The position numbers were made by a program, and so were the translations under genes. A stretch of 64,000 bases of DNA from Burkholderiaceae bacterium (GTDB lineage Bacteria; Pseudomonadota; Gammaproteobacteria; Burkholderiales; Burkholderiaceae_B): contig JAOATE010000079.1 in NCBI GenBank assembly GCA_030158305.1, positions 29,521-93,520 of the forward strand, in the 5' to 3' direction. Under the pieces are notes generated by a model, which did not search any database, was not told the origin of the DNA, and worked only from the letters and a program-made list of their open reading frames with translations. Positions 52,390-62,923 of this stretch are shown in pieces. How positions within the stretch are numbered: the first letter of the stretch is position 1; each line of letters begins with the position of its first letter.

Positions 52390-53271
52390 TTAGTGGCCTT
52401 CGTGCGCCTGTCCGATGTAAACCAAAGTCAACATCATGAAGATGAACGCCTGCAACAGAACAATCAGAATATGGAAGATCGCCCAGATTGAACCCGCCAA
52501 AATGTGGCCAATACCTAGGCCGACACTCATCGCATTAAAACCAGTCCATGCGCCACCCAACAAGGCGATCAGCATAAATACAAGCTCACCTGCGAACATG
52601 TTGCCGAACAATCGCATTCCTAAGGAAACAGATTTCGCTGCGTATTCAACCAGGTTGAGCAGGAAATTGGCTGGTGCCAAGAGCACTGCAGCAAAGCCAT
52701 GACCATGGAAAGGCGCCGTAAACAATTCTTTGACGAAGCCACCAGGCGTCTTGATTTTCAGGCCGTAATAAAGCATCAACAGCAACACACCCATGGACAT
52801 ACCCATTGGCACGTTTAAGTCAGCTGTTGGCAAAATGCGGTGGTAATGCAGGGGATCGGTGACTTCAATACCAATACCCATCATATGGAATACGTAGTGT
52901 GCAAGATCAACTGGAATCAAGTCCAGGGCATTCATCAGAACGATCCAGATGAACACTGTCATCGCTAATGGAGCGACGAACTTGCGTGTCTCTTCGCTAG
53001 GAACAATGCTGCGCGCTTGCTGATCAACCATATCCACCAGCATTTCAACGAAGCCCTGAAAGCGACCAGGAACGCCGGATGTCACCTTTCTGGCGGCAAG
53101 CCACATGAATCCAACAGCAACCAAACCCATCAAAAACGCCCAAAACATCGAGTCGAAATTGACAACGCTAAAGTCAGCGATAGCAGTTTGCTTTTCGCCT
53201 AGGTTATTGAAGTGCACCAAGTGGTGCTGAATATATGCGGCCTGGGGCGATACGTCAGCTGCAGCAGCCAT
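52390..53271 (-). CDS. atpB: ATP synthase Fo a subunit
   Basis: Proton-channel stator subunit, 293 residues. Five or six membrane helices; the essential Arg is R220 in [17 protein letters not shown]. The C-terminal [20 protein letters not shown] holds the conserved Gln and Tyr of the last helix. Normal betaproteobacterial form. Confidence 0.95.
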   Translation of the reverse strand: MAAAADVSPQAAYIQHHLVHFNNLGEKQTAIADFSVVNFDSMFWAFLMGLVAVGFMWLAARKVTSGVPGRFQGFVEMLVDMVDQQARSIVPSEETRKFVAPLAMTVFIWIVLMNALDLIPVDLAHYVFHMMGIGIEVTDPLHYHRILPTADLNVPMGMSMGVLLLMLYYGLKIKTPGGFVKELFTAPFHGHGFAAVLLAPANFLLNLVEYAAKSVSLGMRLFGNMFAGELVFMLIALLGGAWTGFNAMSVGLGIGHILAGSIWAIFHILIVLLQAFIFMMLTLVYIGQAHEGH

Positions 53272-53297
53272 GAGAGATCTCTAAAAAATTCGTCAAA

Positions 53298-53831
53298 CTA
53301 ACTGTTCTTTGGATGCGAAGTTGCTCGCTTTCCAAACATCAGCACCAACATGTAGCCTTTGAGCGCTGCGATCAAACCGGCAATCACTGCCAGCCACACC
53401 ACGCGCTCACCACCTACATGAGCCAATAACCACAACAATCCGACTGCAGCACCGACCTTGAGAAACTCACCCACTAAAAATACAAGGGCGCTCGATCCAC
53501 CAGGCTTAAACGTTGCCAAGAACAGCCGTAATGCAAACAAAACGTTTGGAACAAAGTACGCAGCAGACCCAGCCAAAGCTGACCATCCCGCATCAAAGCC
53601 ACCAAGCAACCATGACAACAGGGCCACCACAATCGCTGACAGCGCCTGCGCAAAAACGACTTGCATCAGTTCAATACGGGCTCGGGTGTTTATCTGGGCT
53701 AAATCCGCCTCAGTCAAAACCACCGGAACATCCACTATTTGCTGCTCTTGCAATGGCACTTGCGTTTGCTCTAGCGTTTGCTTTTGCTTTTGCATTTGCT
53801 TTCGTACTTGTTCCGCCGATGGGTCTGTCAT
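53298..53831 (-). CDS. atpI: ATP synthase subunit I (assembly/accessory)
   Basis: Accessory membrane protein encoded first in the atp operon, about 177 residues from ATG 53831; the in-frame TTG at 53834 would add one residue. A hydrophilic, Gln/Lys-rich N-terminus (about residues 10-35), encoded by near-repeats of a TTTGCT-like hexamer on the plus strand, precedes four hydrophobic helices including GWSALAGSAAYFVPNVLFA. AtpI aids c-ring assembly in other bacteria. Confidence 0.86.
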   Translation of the reverse strand: MTDPSAEQVRKQMQKQKQTLEQTQVPLQEQQIVDVPVVLTEADLAQINTRARIELMQVVFAQALSAIVVALLSWLLGGFDAGWSALAGSAAYFVPNVLFALRLFLATFKPGGSSALVFLVGEFLKVGAAVGLLWLLAHVGGERVVWLAVIAGLIAALKGYMLVLMFGKRATSHPKNS

Positions 53832-53862
53832 CAAGATTTTCCCTTTTCCGGCAAACCCGACG

Positions 53863-53892
53863 AGTATAACTGTTTTTTAGACCCTGATGCAA
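53863..53892 (-). promoter_or_regulatory. Candidate promoter of the atp operon
   Basis: On the minus strand TTGCAT (53892-53887) and TATACT (53868-53863) are separated by 18 bases, about 32 bases upstream of atpI. The -10 is good, the -35 only fair. Confidence 0.45.
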
Positions 53893-53987
53893 ACCCTAAG
53901 TGAGCTTGCATCTACGCTCTACCAAGAAAGTTTTGATGCTTAAACTTATTCAAACCACTGTGGATTTAGCACCCAAAAAGATAAGAA

Positions 53988-54764
53988 CTACTTGTTTTTA
54001 AAGACAGGTTTTCGTTTTTCAACAAAAGCCGCCATCCCTTCCTTTTGATCTTCTGTCGCAAAACACGCATGAAAAACTCTTCGTTCGAACAAAATTCCCT
54101 CATGCAAGGAGGACTCATACGCACGGTTGACTGACTCTTTGGCCATGATGGCAACAGGGATCGACATGCCTGCGATCACGGTTGCTGTTTCAATTGCGTC
54201 CTCTAAAAGCCGCTCAGCGGGAATCACGCGAGACACAAGGCCGGCACGCTCTGCTTCTGCAGCGTCCATCATCCGCCCAGTCAAGACCATCTCCATTGCT
54301 TTTGCCTTTCCGACAGCTCTCGGTAATCGCTGCGTTCCGCCCGCTCCGGGAATCACGCCTAATTTAATTTCTGGCTGTCCAAATTTTGCAGAATCGGCCG
54401 CCAAAATGAAGTCGCACATCATCGCCAGCTCACAGCCGCCACCCAGGGCATAGCCCGCAACCGCAGCAATCACAGGCTTGCGAATTGTGCGCAAGGTTTC
54501 CCAGTTGCGAGTGATGTATTCGGTGCGATAAACGTCCATATAGGACCAATCTTTCATCGCACCAATATCTGCACCCGCGGCAAACGCTTTTTCGCTTCCG
54601 GTGATGATGATGCAGCCAATCTCGTCATTTGCATCAAACGCCAGCAAAGCTGCACCAAGCTGATCCATGAGCTGGTCATTCAGCGCATTCAAAGCTTTGG
54701 GACGATTTAAGGTCAAAAGTCCCACTCGGCCCCGCGTTTCAACCAACACAAAACTTTCGCTCAT
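53988..54764 (-). CDS. Enoyl-CoA hydratase/isomerase (crotonase family)
   Basis: Hydrates trans-2-enoyl-CoA, 258 residues. Oxyanion-hole segments [11 protein letters not shown] and [15 protein letters not shown], the catalytic region [17 protein letters not shown] with both expected Glu positions (the ELAMMCD Glu and PEIKLG Glu), and the [14 protein letters not shown] segment match the short-chain enzyme (FadB1/PaaF type). AGGAAG precedes the ATG. Divergent from the M61 peptidase. Confidence 0.92.
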   Translation of the reverse strand: MSESFVLVETRGRVGLLTLNRPKALNALNDQLMDQLGAALLAFDANDEIGCIIITGSEKAFAAGADIGAMKDWSYMDVYRTEYITRNWETLRTIRKPVIAAVAGYALGGGCELAMMCDFILAADSAKFGQPEIKLGVIPGAGGTQRLPRAVGKAKAMEMVLTGRMMDAAEAERAGLVSRVIPAERLLEDAIETATVIAGMSIPVAIMAKESVNRAYESSLHEGILFERRVFHACFATEDQKEGMAAFVEKRKPVFKNK

Positions 54765-54800
54765 GATGTCTTCCTGAAAATGTGAAATAAGATAGAGGCT

Positions 54801-56591
54801 ATGAACCGTAAACTTAAAAGCAAACCTCTACTTTACAGCCTAGAACCCTTTGATTTGTCCGGACATCGCCTACGCGCGACTCTGCGCATCACAGAGCCGG
54901 ACCCCAAAGGGCAAATCATCTCTATGCCTGCCTGGATACCCGGCAGCTACCTGATCCGCGACTTTTCCCGTCACGTTGAGCACATTTCAGCCAAATCAGG
55001 CACTCAAGCGATTGCGATCACCAAGCTAGATAACCATCGTTGGCGTGTCGCGCCCTGCCAAGCTGCTCTCACCATCACAGCGGTGATCTACGCGTGGGAT
55101 TTGTCCGTGCGCGGCGCCCATGTCGACGAAACACATTGTTTTTTCAATGGCACGAGCGTCTTTTTTCAGGTGCATGGCCAAGAAGATCATCCCTGCCGCC
55201 TGTCGCTCTTACCGCCACCAAACCCTGCTCGCTGGAATGTGTTTACGAGCCTGCCTCCAGACACGCGCGCCAATGCAAAAATGTCGCGCAATGGTTTCGG
55301 GACATATATTGCTGAAAACTATGACGCACTGATCGACCATCCTGTCGAAATGGGCACTCCGGAAGTCATCAAATTTGATGCCTGCGGTGCCAAACACGAA
55401 ATGGTGTTTACTGGGCTGGTGCCAAACATTGATCTCAAGCGCATCGTGCAAGACGTCAAAAAAATCTGCGAAGCGCAAATCCGTTTCTTTGAGCCTGAAA
55501 CAACGCGAGTGCCGTTTCTTGACAGTGCAAAGAAGTATGTGTTTATGACTATGGTGACAGGCGATGCCTATGGTGGCTTGGAACACCGTGCATCCACCGC
55601 CCTGATGGCCTCGCGAAAAGACTTGCCCACCATTGGACACGACAAAGCACCCGAGGGTTATCAAACCTTTTTAGGTTTAGTCAGCCACGAGTACTTCCAC
55701 ACATGGAACGTCAAACGCATCAAACCTGCCGCGTTTGCCCCTTACAAGCTTGCGTCAGAAAGCCACACACGCTTGCTTTGGATTTTTGAAGGATTCACGT
55801 CTTATTACGATGATTTGTTTTTACTAAGAAGTGGTGTGATTGATCGTCCTACTTATCTCAAAACCCTTGGCAAACAAATCGCCTCTGTCATGAGCATGCC
55901 CGGACGTCACAAACAATCCGTCGCGGAAAGTTCTTTTGATGCCTGGACGCGCTATTACAAGCAAGATGAAAATGCCGCCAATGCCATCATTAGCTACTAC
56001 ACCAAAGGCTCACTGGTCGCACTTGCACTCGATCTCACGATTCGGCTCCAAACGGAACAACAGCATAGCCTGGACGATGTGATGCGCCTGCTCTGGGAGC
56101 GCTTTGGCCGCGACTTTTATCAAGGCAATCCTATTGGGCTGTCAGAGAAAGGCTTTCCTCAGCTCGTGCGCGAAGCGACGGGTGTCGACGTTTCAGATGA
56201 GATTTATCGCTGGGCCTACGGACGTGAAGATCTCCCGCTTAAACAACTGTTGGCGACGCAAGGGATCAACATGACTTGGCAGTCCGGCAACACGCGACCT
56301 TCCCTGGACATCCGCACGCGCAAACAAGGTGAGCACTTAGTGATTGCCGCAGCGCTTGAAGGTGGTGCAGCACATTTAGCAGGCCTGTCAGCGCATGATC
56401 TCCTCGTTGCGATTGATGGCGTCCGCGTGGACACTGGCGCCAACACCTTGGAGTCAATCTTGACAAGTTATCAGCCCGGTCAAAAAGTGAACGTCCATGT
56501 CTTTAGACGTGATGAGTTGCGCTGTTTTGAGCTCACTCTTGCTTCACCACCAAAAGCGGACTGCCTCCTGCAGGAAACAAGCAAACCATGA
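54801..56591 (+). CDS. M61 family glycyl aminopeptidase-like metalloprotease with PDZ domain
   Basis: A 596-residue zinc peptidase. The N-terminal beta-rich domain starts [18 protein letters not shown] and contains [20 protein letters not shown] (258-262) is a GAMEN-like substrate loop, the zinc site is HEYFH at 296-300, and Glu329 in [14 protein letters not shown] is the third ligand. A C-terminal PDZ domain (about 490-590) has [18 protein letters not shown]. No signal peptide, so probably cytoplasmic. Its TGA overlaps the mnmH ATG in ATGA. Confidence 0.9.
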   Translation: MNRKLKSKPLLYSLEPFDLSGHRLRATLRITEPDPKGQIISMPAWIPGSYLIRDFSRHVEHISAKSGTQAIAITKLDNHRWRVAPCQAALTITAVIYAWDLSVRGAHVDETHCFFNGTSVFFQVHGQEDHPCRLSLLPPPNPARWNVFTSLPPDTRANAKMSRNGFGTYIAENYDALIDHPVEMGTPEVIKFDACGAKHEMVFTGLVPNIDLKRIVQDVKKICEAQIRFFEPETTRVPFLDSAKKYVFMTMVTGDAYGGLEHRASTALMASRKDLPTIGHDKAPEGYQTFLGLVSHEYFHTWNVKRIKPAAFAPYKLASESHTRLLWIFEGFTSYYDDLFLLRSGVIDRPTYLKTLGKQIASVMSMPGRHKQSVAESSFDAWTRYYKQDENAANAIISYYTKGSLVALALDLTIRLQTEQQHSLDDVMRLLWERFGRDFYQGNPIGLSEKGFPQLVREATGVDVSDEIYRWAYGREDLPLKQLLATQGINMTWQSGNTRPSLDIRTRKQGEHLVIAAALEGGAAHLAGLSAHDLLVAIDGVRVDTGANTLESILTSYQPGQKVNVHVFRRDELRCFELTLASPPKADCLLQETSKP

Positions 56592-57688
56592 GTACACGAC
56601 CAGATACCGAAGACTTTGCCTCGGTCCTCTTGAGCGGTGTGCCCTTGCTCGATGTGCGAGCACCTGTCGAATTTGCACAGGGCGCCTTTCCTGCTTCGGT
56701 TAATTTGCCTTTGATGAATGATGAAGAACGTCATCTTGTCGGATTGAAATACAAAAATGCAGGCCAAGACAAAGCCATCATTCTGGGCCACGAACTCGTC
56801 TCAGGTGATCTAAAAGCACAACGCGTTGCACAGTGGGTCAAATTTGCGCAAGAGCACCCTGAAGGCTATCTCTATTGCTTTAGAGGAGGCTTGCGTTCCC
56901 GCATTTCTCAGCAATGGCTCGCTGAAGCCGGTCTGCCCTACCCACGCATCATTGGTGGCTACAAGGCCATGCGTAGCTTTTTGATTGAAAAGCTTTCTGC
57001 GTCCATTGCTTCATCAAAATTTGTCCTGATCGCAGGGTTTACTGGCTGCGGAAAAACTCAAGTCATCCAGCAACTAGATGCCACCATTGATTTAGAAAAA
57101 CTTGCGCATCATCGAGGCTCAAGCTTTGGAAAGCATGCGACCGACCAGCCCGTGCAAATTGATTTTGACAATAGTCTCGCGATCGCTTTTATGCGTTTGC
57201 ATGCTGCAGGCAAAAGCAATATCGCACTTGAAGACGAGTCGCGGTTGATCGGGAAATGCGCACTTCCCATTCCCCTGCGTGACATCATGCAAGTGAGCCC
57301 AGTGATTTGGGTCGAAGAACCGACTGAGGCTCGCGTCGAGCGCATCTTGCATGACTACGTCGAAGATCTCGGCGGGCAGTTTGTGCGCAAACTTGGCGCA
57401 GAGGCGGGTTTTGAAGCCTTTTCAGCAAGACTCCTGGAGAGTCTGCAAAATCTCTACAAACGCTTAGGGGGTGAACGTCATTCACGCCTAAACCAACTCA
57501 TGCTTGAGGCACTTGCTTCACAAAAAACGACAGGCGCCTTAGAGGCGCATCGCGACTGGATTCGGCCCTTACTCACCGAATACTACGATCCAATGTATGA
57601 ACATCAACGGGCCGGCAAAGCCTCGCGCATTATTTTTTCTGGTGACCGCGAGACGGTGACCCGTCACCTCAAGCAACAGGGCTATTAA
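56588..57688 (+). CDS. mnmH: tRNA 2-selenouridine synthase (MnmH/SelU)
   Basis: Replaces sulfur by selenium in 2-thiouridine at the wobble position of tRNA, via a geranylated intermediate. The rhodanese domain has active-site Cys97 in YCFRGGLRS, the same position as in E. coli. A P-loop domain follows with GFTGCGKT at 150-157. 366 residues. Implies that selenophosphate synthetase is encoded elsewhere; no selD is in the window. Overlaps the M61 gene by 4 bases and precedes ttcA by 2. Confidence 0.93.
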   Translation: MSTRPDTEDFASVLLSGVPLLDVRAPVEFAQGAFPASVNLPLMNDEERHLVGLKYKNAGQDKAIILGHELVSGDLKAQRVAQWVKFAQEHPEGYLYCFRGGLRSRISQQWLAEAGLPYPRIIGGYKAMRSFLIEKLSASIASSKFVLIAGFTGCGKTQVIQQLDATIDLEKLAHHRGSSFGKHATDQPVQIDFDNSLAIAFMRLHAAGKSNIALEDESRLIGKCALPIPLRDIMQVSPVIWVEEPTEARVERILHDYVEDLGGQFVRKLGAEAGFEAFSARLLESLQNLYKRLGGERHSRLNQLMLEALASQKTTGALEAHRDWIRPLLTEYYDPMYEHQRAGKASRIIFSGDRETVTRHLKQQGY

Positions 57689-57690
57689 TC

Positions 57691-58614
57691 ATGCAGGCAG
57701 ACCTCGAGCGGCTGCGTCTCGAACAAAACAAACTGTCCAAGCGCATCATGCGCGAGACAGGTCGGGCGATTGCCGACTTTAATATGATTGAAGCCGGCGA
57801 TCGCGTGATGGTCTGCGTCTCAGGGGGAAAAGATTCCTACAGCATGCTAGATGTTTTGATGACGTTGCGGACTCGTGCACCGATTGATTTTGAGATCGTC
57901 GCCGTCAACCTTGATCAAATGCAGCCAGGCTTTCCCGCTGATGTTTTGCCTGAGTATTTAACTCAGGTCGGCGTACCGTTCCACATTGAAACGCGCGATA
58001 CGTATTCGATCGTCAAACGACTGATCCCCGAGGGAAAAACAACGTGTTCGTTATGCTCTCGGCTGAGACGCGGCAACTTGTATCGCGTCGCCACCGAGCT
58101 TGGAGCCACTAAGATTGCGCTTGGCCATCACCGTGACGACATTCTTGGTACGTTTTTTCTAAATATGTTTTACGGCGCCAAGCTCAAGGCCATGCCACCC
58201 AAGCTTGTTTCAGATGATGGCCGCCACACCGTGATTCGACCTCTCGCCTATGTCCCCGAAGCAGACTTGATCGACTATGCAAGCTGGAAACAGTTTCCCA
58301 TCATCCCCTGCGACTTGTGCGGCTCTCAAGAAAACCTCAAACGCAAAGAAGTCACGCGTATGCTGCAAGAGTGGGACAAAAAATATCCAGGACGTGTCTG
58401 GAATATTTTTAAAGCCTTAGGAAATGTGGCGCCATCACACCTGATGGATCAACAGCTGTTTGATTTTGTGGGTCTAAAGCCGGATGGACGCAGCAATCCT
58501 CTGGGAGATACTGCATTTGATCCTGTGTCTATCCCTTCTACTGCCTCAGCGATCGAAGACAACTCAGGCACCCGTACCTTCCCACTTTGGCCCCTTCACA
58601 TCGATACCCACTAG
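57691..58614 (+). CDS. ttcA: tRNA 2-thiocytidine(32) synthetase TtcA
   Basis: Iron-sulfur enzyme that thiolates C32 of certain tRNAs, 307 residues. PP-loop SGGKDS at 44-49; cluster ligands C119, C122 (TTCSLC) and C210 (CDLCGSQ). [16 protein letters not shown] is the second family signature. The last 17 codons overlap the convergent ubiX gene by 51 bases. With mnmH it forms a tRNA-thio/seleno-modification pair. Confidence 0.95.
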   Translation: MQADLERLRLEQNKLSKRIMRETGRAIADFNMIEAGDRVMVCVSGGKDSYSMLDVLMTLRTRAPIDFEIVAVNLDQMQPGFPADVLPEYLTQVGVPFHIETRDTYSIVKRLIPEGKTTCSLCSRLRRGNLYRVATELGATKIALGHHRDDILGTFFLNMFYGAKLKAMPPKLVSDDGRHTVIRPLAYVPEADLIDYASWKQFPIIPCDLCGSQENLKRKEVTRMLQEWDKKYPGRVWNIFKALGNVAPSHLMDQQLFDFVGLKPDGRSNPLGDTAFDPVSIPSTASAIEDNSGTRTFPLWPLHIDTH

Positions 58615-59139
58615 CTCAAGAATACGTGACACCGTGTGATCAATCATTTCCTCGATCGACTTGGGGCGATGATAGAAAGCGGGCAAAGGAGGAAAGACAA
58701 TCCCGCCCATTTCTGTCACAGAGGTCATATTGCGTAAGTGCGCCAAATTAAAAGGCGTCTCACGCACGACCATCACCAAACGGCGGCGCTCCTTGAGCGT
58801 CACATCGGCAGCACGGGTGATCAGGTTGTCGGACAAACCCATCGCCACAGCCGCGAGCGTGCGCATCGAGCAAGGCACGACCACCATTCCGGCCGTTTCA
58901 AAAGCACCGCTGGCTAGGGTCGCCCCCACGTCACGAATGCTGTGCACCTTGTCGGCAAGTGCGTACACCTCATGCCGGCCAATATCCAACTCATGTTTGA
59001 TATTTAGCACACCCGAGGCAGAAACCACCAGATGCGTTTCCACATCAGGAGCGTGCGTACGCAACGTTTGAAGCATACGCACAGCATACAGAGAGCCAGT
59101 GGCTCCCGTAATACCAATCACGAGTCGACGCTTGCTCAC
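58564..59139 (-). CDS. ubiX: Flavin prenyltransferase UbiX
   Basis: Makes the prenylated FMN cofactor used by UbiD decarboxylase in ubiquinone synthesis. The 191-residue sequence begins [20 protein letters not shown] and has the [21 protein letters not shown] segment, the EERRL-type [15 protein letters not shown] and [14 protein letters not shown]. The start is GTG at 59139, overlapping the grxD stop (GTGA). The C-terminus overlaps ttcA in antiparallel sense. Confidence 0.95.
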   Translation of the reverse strand: MSKRRLVIGITGATGSLYAVRMLQTLRTHAPDVETHLVVSASGVLNIKHELDIGRHEVYALADKVHSIRDVGATLASGAFETAGMVVVPCSMRTLAAVAMGLSDNLITRAADVTLKERRRLVMVVRETPFNLAHLRNMTSVTEMGGIVFPPLPAFYHRPKSIEEMIDHTVSRILELVGIDVKGPKWEGTGA

Positions 59140-59462
59140 GCGGTGGCGCCAGCCTGCACCAATACCGTCTTGAGCTCGCCACTGGCGTTCATCTCACCCA
59201 TGATATCTGAGCCGCCGATAAACTCGCCGCCCACGTAAAGCTGGGGAACTGTCGGCCATTGGGAAAAGGTCTTGATGCCGCTGCGGACTTCTTCGTCCTC
59301 AAGCACATTGACGGTCACGAGTTTGGTGACACCGTTGCTTTTGAGGATTTCGATCGCACGGCCTGAGAAGCCGCACTGTGGAAATTGGGCTGTGCCTTTC
59401 ATAAACAACACAACCGGATTGTTTGTGACAGTGTCACGAATAAATTGCTGAACGTCGCTCAT
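59136..59462 (-). CDS. grxD: Monothiol glutaredoxin (GrxD)
   Basis: CGFS-type glutaredoxin that carries and delivers [2Fe-2S] clusters. 108 residues; CGFS at 30-33 in TAQFPQCGFSGRAIEIL, followed by TFSQWPTVPQLYVGGEFIGGSDI with the glutathione-binding TVPQ and GGSD motifs. Found next to prfA/prmC/hemA as in many beta- and gammaproteobacteria. Confidence 0.96.
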   Translation of the reverse strand: MSDVQQFIRDTVTNNPVVLFMKGTAQFPQCGFSGRAIEILKSNGVTKLVTVNVLEDEEVRSGIKTFSQWPTVPQLYVGGEFIGGSDIMGEMNASGELKTVLVQAGATA

Positions 59463-59507
59463 GATGGTCCTGATCGATAAAGAATAAGTGAGTATTTCTA
59501 AAACAAT

Positions 59508-59513
59508 ATTATA
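59508..59513 (-). promoter_or_regulatory. Candidate -10 box for grxD
   Basis: A consensus TATAAT on the minus strand, 45 bases upstream of the grxD ATG in the 75-base gap after prmC. The -35 is poorly matched. Confidence 0.35.
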
Positions 59514-59537
59514 TGAGGCAGCGATGAGATAAAAAGC

Positions 59538-60353
59538 CTATGCCCACACACCACCAGTAACACGCGGTAAATTCGCCAAATCCGCATGCGTTTGGACATT
59601 GGCAAACCCCGCAGCAGTTAGCATCCCGCTCACAGCCTCAGCCTGATCATAACCATGCTCAAGCCAAAGACTGCCTCCTTGCAAAAGACGCAGCCCGGCA
59701 CCTGAAATGATTTTTTCGAGCGCAGACAGGCCATTCGCACCATCCGTGAGCGCCTGCGAGGGTTCAAATCTTAGGTCGCCCTGCTGTAAATGCTCGTCAT
59801 GCGCGGCAATATAAGGAGGGTTTGACACGATCACCTGGAATTTCCCCTCTGACGGCAGAGCCTCAAACCAACTCCCTTGCCACCATTGAATGTGGGCACT
59901 GAGGGCTTGAGCATTGCGCTGTGCCACGCTCAGCGCCTCCACACTTAAATCCGTCGCGGTGACGCGGGCATCCGTGCGGGCAAGGGCCAAGCTGATCGCC
60001 ACAATACCGCTTCCTGTGCCCATATCAAGCACCGCGGGTGTCGACAATCCAGCCAAAGACGCCAAAGCCACCTCAACCAAGAGTTCAGTTTCAGGCCGCG
60101 GGATCAGCACCGAGGCAGTGACCTCGAAGCGGTGGCCCATAAATTCGCGCCATCCAATTAAATGCGCCATGGGCACACCTTGACGGCGTTGGGCCGCCAG
60201 CGTCAAAAATTTTGCGGCTATTTGAGGGGTGAGTGGGTCAGTATCATGCGCAAGCAGCCACTCACGTGGCTTTTGCAAAGCGAACTCAAGCAGCATACGG
60301 CCCTCAAGTCGAGGTAAACCACAATGCTGAAGGAGGAATTGCACTGTTTGCAT
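59538..60353 (-). CDS. prmC: Release factor glutamine methyltransferase PrmC
   Basis: Methylates the Gln of the GGQ motif in release factors, here encoded by the neighbouring prfA. 271 residues. PRPETE near residue 85, SAM motif LDMGTGSGIVAI and the catalytic NPPY at 178-181 are present. Its start touches the prfA stop, so the pair is cotranslated. Confidence 0.95.
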   Translation of the reverse strand: MQTVQFLLQHCGLPRLEGRMLLEFALQKPREWLLAHDTDPLTPQIAAKFLTLAAQRRQGVPMAHLIGWREFMGHRFEVTASVLIPRPETELLVEVALASLAGLSTPAVLDMGTGSGIVAISLALARTDARVTATDLSVEALSVAQRNAQALSAHIQWWQGSWFEALPSEGKFQVIVSNPPYIAAHDEHLQQGDLRFEPSQALTDGANGLSALEKIISGAGLRLLQGGSLWLEHGYDQAEAVSGMLTAAGFANVQTHADLANLPRVTGGVWA

Positions 60354-61435
60354 CAGACGTCGTCACCGAGTGCTGCCAGCAGCTCAGCTTGATGCTCGGC
60401 AATGAGAGCGCCAGTCACCTCGCTGAGGTCACCTTCCATAATGGCACCTAGTTTGTATAGGGTCAGGTTGATGCGATGATCCGTCAAGCGACCTTGAGGA
60501 AAGTTATAGGTCCGGATGCGTTCTGACCGATCACCTGAACCCACAAGGCTCTTACGTTGCGCGGCTTCTTTGTCATGTTGTTCGCGCTGCACTTTGTCTT
60601 TTAGGCGCGCGGCCAACACCTGCATAGCCTTATCTTTGTTGCGATGCTGTGAGCGATCGTCCTGACACTCCACGACCAAGCCAGTAGGCAGGTGCGTGAT
60701 TCGGACGGCGGAATCAGTCTTGTTAATGTGCTGACCACCCGCACCACTTGCTCGGAAAGTGTCAATCCGCAAATCACTAGAATTAATCACAATATCTGTG
60801 GCGGCATCCGCCTCTGGCATCACCGCGACGGTACAGGCGGATGTATGAATCCGACCCTGCGCTTCGGTCGCAGGCACCCGCTGAACACGATGCGCACCAG
60901 ACTCAAACTTTAGCCTCCCATACGCACCATCACCATCAATGCGAACGATGACTTCTTTGTAGCCACCCAGCTCAGAGGGGCTCTCTGACATCAACTCGAC
61001 CCGCCAGCTTTGTTGCTCGGCATAACGCGTGTACATCCTGAGCAAGTCACCGGAAAACAGCGCACTTTCATCCCCGCCCGTGCCCGCGCGAATTTCTAAA
61101 AAGACGCTGCGGCCATCATCCGGATCTTTGGGTAGCAATTGCAGCTGCAAGTCCGCACCGAGTGTTTCGATGCGCTGTTTGCACGCCTCAATTTCCTCAA
61201 GCGCCATCGACTTCATCTCTGGGTCGTCCAGCATCTCTTTGGCACCCGCCAGATCAGCATTCGCCCCCTCAAAAGCTTCGAACGCCTTGACAACAGGCTC
61301 AAGCTCGGCGCGTTCGCGCGAAAGCTTACGAAACTGATTCATATCATTGGCTGCATCTGGCTCTGAGAGCAAGGCATCTACCTCGACCAAGCGACGGGAC
61401 AAGTGCTCAAGACGAGCGCGCATTGAAGGTTTCAT
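60353..61435 (-). CDS. prfA: Peptide chain release factor 1
   Basis: Reads UAA and UAG stop codons. 360 residues. Tripeptide anticodon is PAT at 188-190 (PxT form), GGQ at 233-235 in [19 protein letters not shown]-terminal helical domain and [16 protein letters not shown] are standard. Gln235 would be modified by PrmC. Confidence 0.97.
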   Translation of the reverse strand: MKPSMRARLEHLSRRLVEVDALLSEPDAANDMNQFRKLSRERAELEPVVKAFEAFEGANADLAGAKEMLDDPEMKSMALEEIEACKQRIETLGADLQLQLLPKDPDDGRSVFLEIRAGTGGDESALFSGDLLRMYTRYAEQQSWRVELMSESPSELGGYKEVIVRIDGDGAYGRLKFESGAHRVQRVPATEAQGRIHTSACTVAVMPEADAATDIVINSSDLRIDTFRASGAGGQHINKTDSAVRITHLPTGLVVECQDDRSQHRNKDKAMQVLAARLKDKVQREQHDKEAAQRKSLVGSGDRSERIRTYNFPQGRLTDHRINLTLYKLGAIMEGDLSEVTGALIAEHQAELLAALGDDV

Positions 61436-61515
61436 GAGGAAAGTCTTGTTTTAAAAAGTTGGGGGATGTTGAACGGTTGATCACTCGCAGGTCGCGAGCC
61501 AAGTCAGCAAAGTCG

Positions 61516-62790
61516 CTAACGCCGATCAGATCCAGACGGAAATATACGTGGCAACCAGCCCAGTAGCTGCTGACGTTCTGCCTCTTCGCTGTGATTCAGC
61601 GCGGCCAGAGTGCCGTGTAAATATTTTTGTGTCAAACCATGCGCGAGCTGCTCGAGAACCGCTTCGGGCGACTCACCTTTGGCCAGCATCCGACGGGCGC
61701 GTTCTAGTTCTTGCGCCTGCACCGCCTGAGCGGTTGTTTGCAGATCGCGAATCACAGGCACATTGGCTCTGACTTGCATCCAGTGCATAAAGTTGCTGAC
61801 ACGGGCATCAATGATGGCCTCTGCCTGAACCACGGCAGAGCGTCTCGCCTCAGTGCCACTTTGCACGACCGAAGCCAGATCGTCGACTGAGTATAAGTAG
61901 ACATCGTCAAGCTGTGCGACCTCTGGCTCAATATCCCGTGGCACAGCCAAGTCGACCATCACGATCGGCTTGCGCTTACGTTGTTTGGTGGCGCGCTCAA
62001 CCATGCCTAAACCCAATAAGGGCAAGGTACTGGCCGTACAGGACACCACCACGTCAAACTCCGCCAAACGATCGGGCAAATCTGCCAAGCGCATGGTGGT
62101 TGCAGAGAAACGATTGGCCAAAGACTCGGCGCGCTCAAGGGTGCGATTAGCCACCACGATCGCACCTGGCTGACGGGCAGCAAAGTGTGTCGCACACAGC
62201 TCAATCATCTCGCCGGCGCCAATAAAGAGTACCTTGGAAGTCGTTAACTCGCCAAAAACGCGCTCGGCAAGTCGTACGGCAGCGGCAGCCATTGAGACGG
62301 ACTGAGCACCGATTGCCGTTGTCGAGCGCACTTCTTTGGCGACTGAGAAGGTGCGCTGAAAAAGCTGATGCAGCAAAGTACCGAGAGCGCCCGCATCATT
62401 GGCGGCGCGAACGGCGTCTTTCATCTGACCCAAAATCTGGGGCTCGCCTAACACCATGGAGTCCAAGCCACTTGCGACCCGAAACGCATGACGAACGGCA
62501 TCATCTCGCCCATGAAGATACACGTGCGGAGCGAGTTCGCCGGCCTCGATACGGTTAAAGTCAGCGAGCCAATTGGGGAGTTGTTGCGCAACCTGAGGCT
62601 CAGCCGCACAGTAAAGCTCTGTGCGATTACAGGTGGACAATATCGCGGCTTCTTTGACCGCACCACCAAAGGCCTGACGCAAAGCATTTAATGCCGGCTG
62701 CACTAAGTCTTCGGGCATGGATACCCGCTCGCGCACCGAAACAGGTGCCGAGACATGATTCAAACCGAGAGCAAGAACGCTAACCGACAT
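61516..62790 (-). CDS. hemA: Glutamyl-tRNA reductase
   Basis: First committed step of the C5 tetrapyrrole pathway, reducing Glu-tRNA to glutamate semialdehyde. 424 residues. Catalytic Cys54 in [23 protein letters not shown]; an NADPH-binding [14 protein letters not shown] and the SCTAS segment; C-terminal dimerisation helices. First gene of hemA-prfA-prmC, and with hemE earlier in the window part of haem supply. Confidence 0.96.
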   Translation of the reverse strand: MSVSVLALGLNHVSAPVSVRERVSMPEDLVQPALNALRQAFGGAVKEAAILSTCNRTELYCAAEPQVAQQLPNWLADFNRIEAGELAPHVYLHGRDDAVRHAFRVASGLDSMVLGEPQILGQMKDAVRAANDAGALGTLLHQLFQRTFSVAKEVRSTTAIGAQSVSMAAAAVRLAERVFGELTTSKVLFIGAGEMIELCATHFAARQPGAIVVANRTLERAESLANRFSATTMRLADLPDRLAEFDVVVSCTASTLPLLGLGMVERATKQRKRKPIVMVDLAVPRDIEPEVAQLDDVYLYSVDDLASVVQSGTEARRSAVVQAEAIIDARVSNFMHWMQVRANVPVIRDLQTTAQAVQAQELERARRMLAKGESPEAVLEQLAHGLTQKYLHGTLAALNHSEEAERQQLLGWLPRIFPSGSDRR

Positions 62791-62830
62791 AGATAAAGGA
62801 ATTTTTTGTTTGATCTACGTAACAACCCTC

Positions 62831-62836
62831 ATTATA
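62831..62836 (-). promoter_or_regulatory. Candidate -10 box for hemA
   Basis: Consensus TATAAT on the minus strand, about 41 bases upstream of the hemA start, in the divergent hemA-Bug gene region. No good -35 is seen at 16-18 bases. Confidence 0.35.
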
Positions 62837-62923
62837 AGGCTGCAAAGCACCTGAATGATGCAATGCCCTTGCCTCGCCTGCGAAGCCTTGGATTTCGTAC
62901 AATCCACCGGATAGGAGACATAT

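Noticed and set aside
53740..53810. Short-period repeats as a CRISPR or regulatory array
   Set aside because: Units are hexamer-like, inside the atpI reading frame, with no spacers or cas genes.
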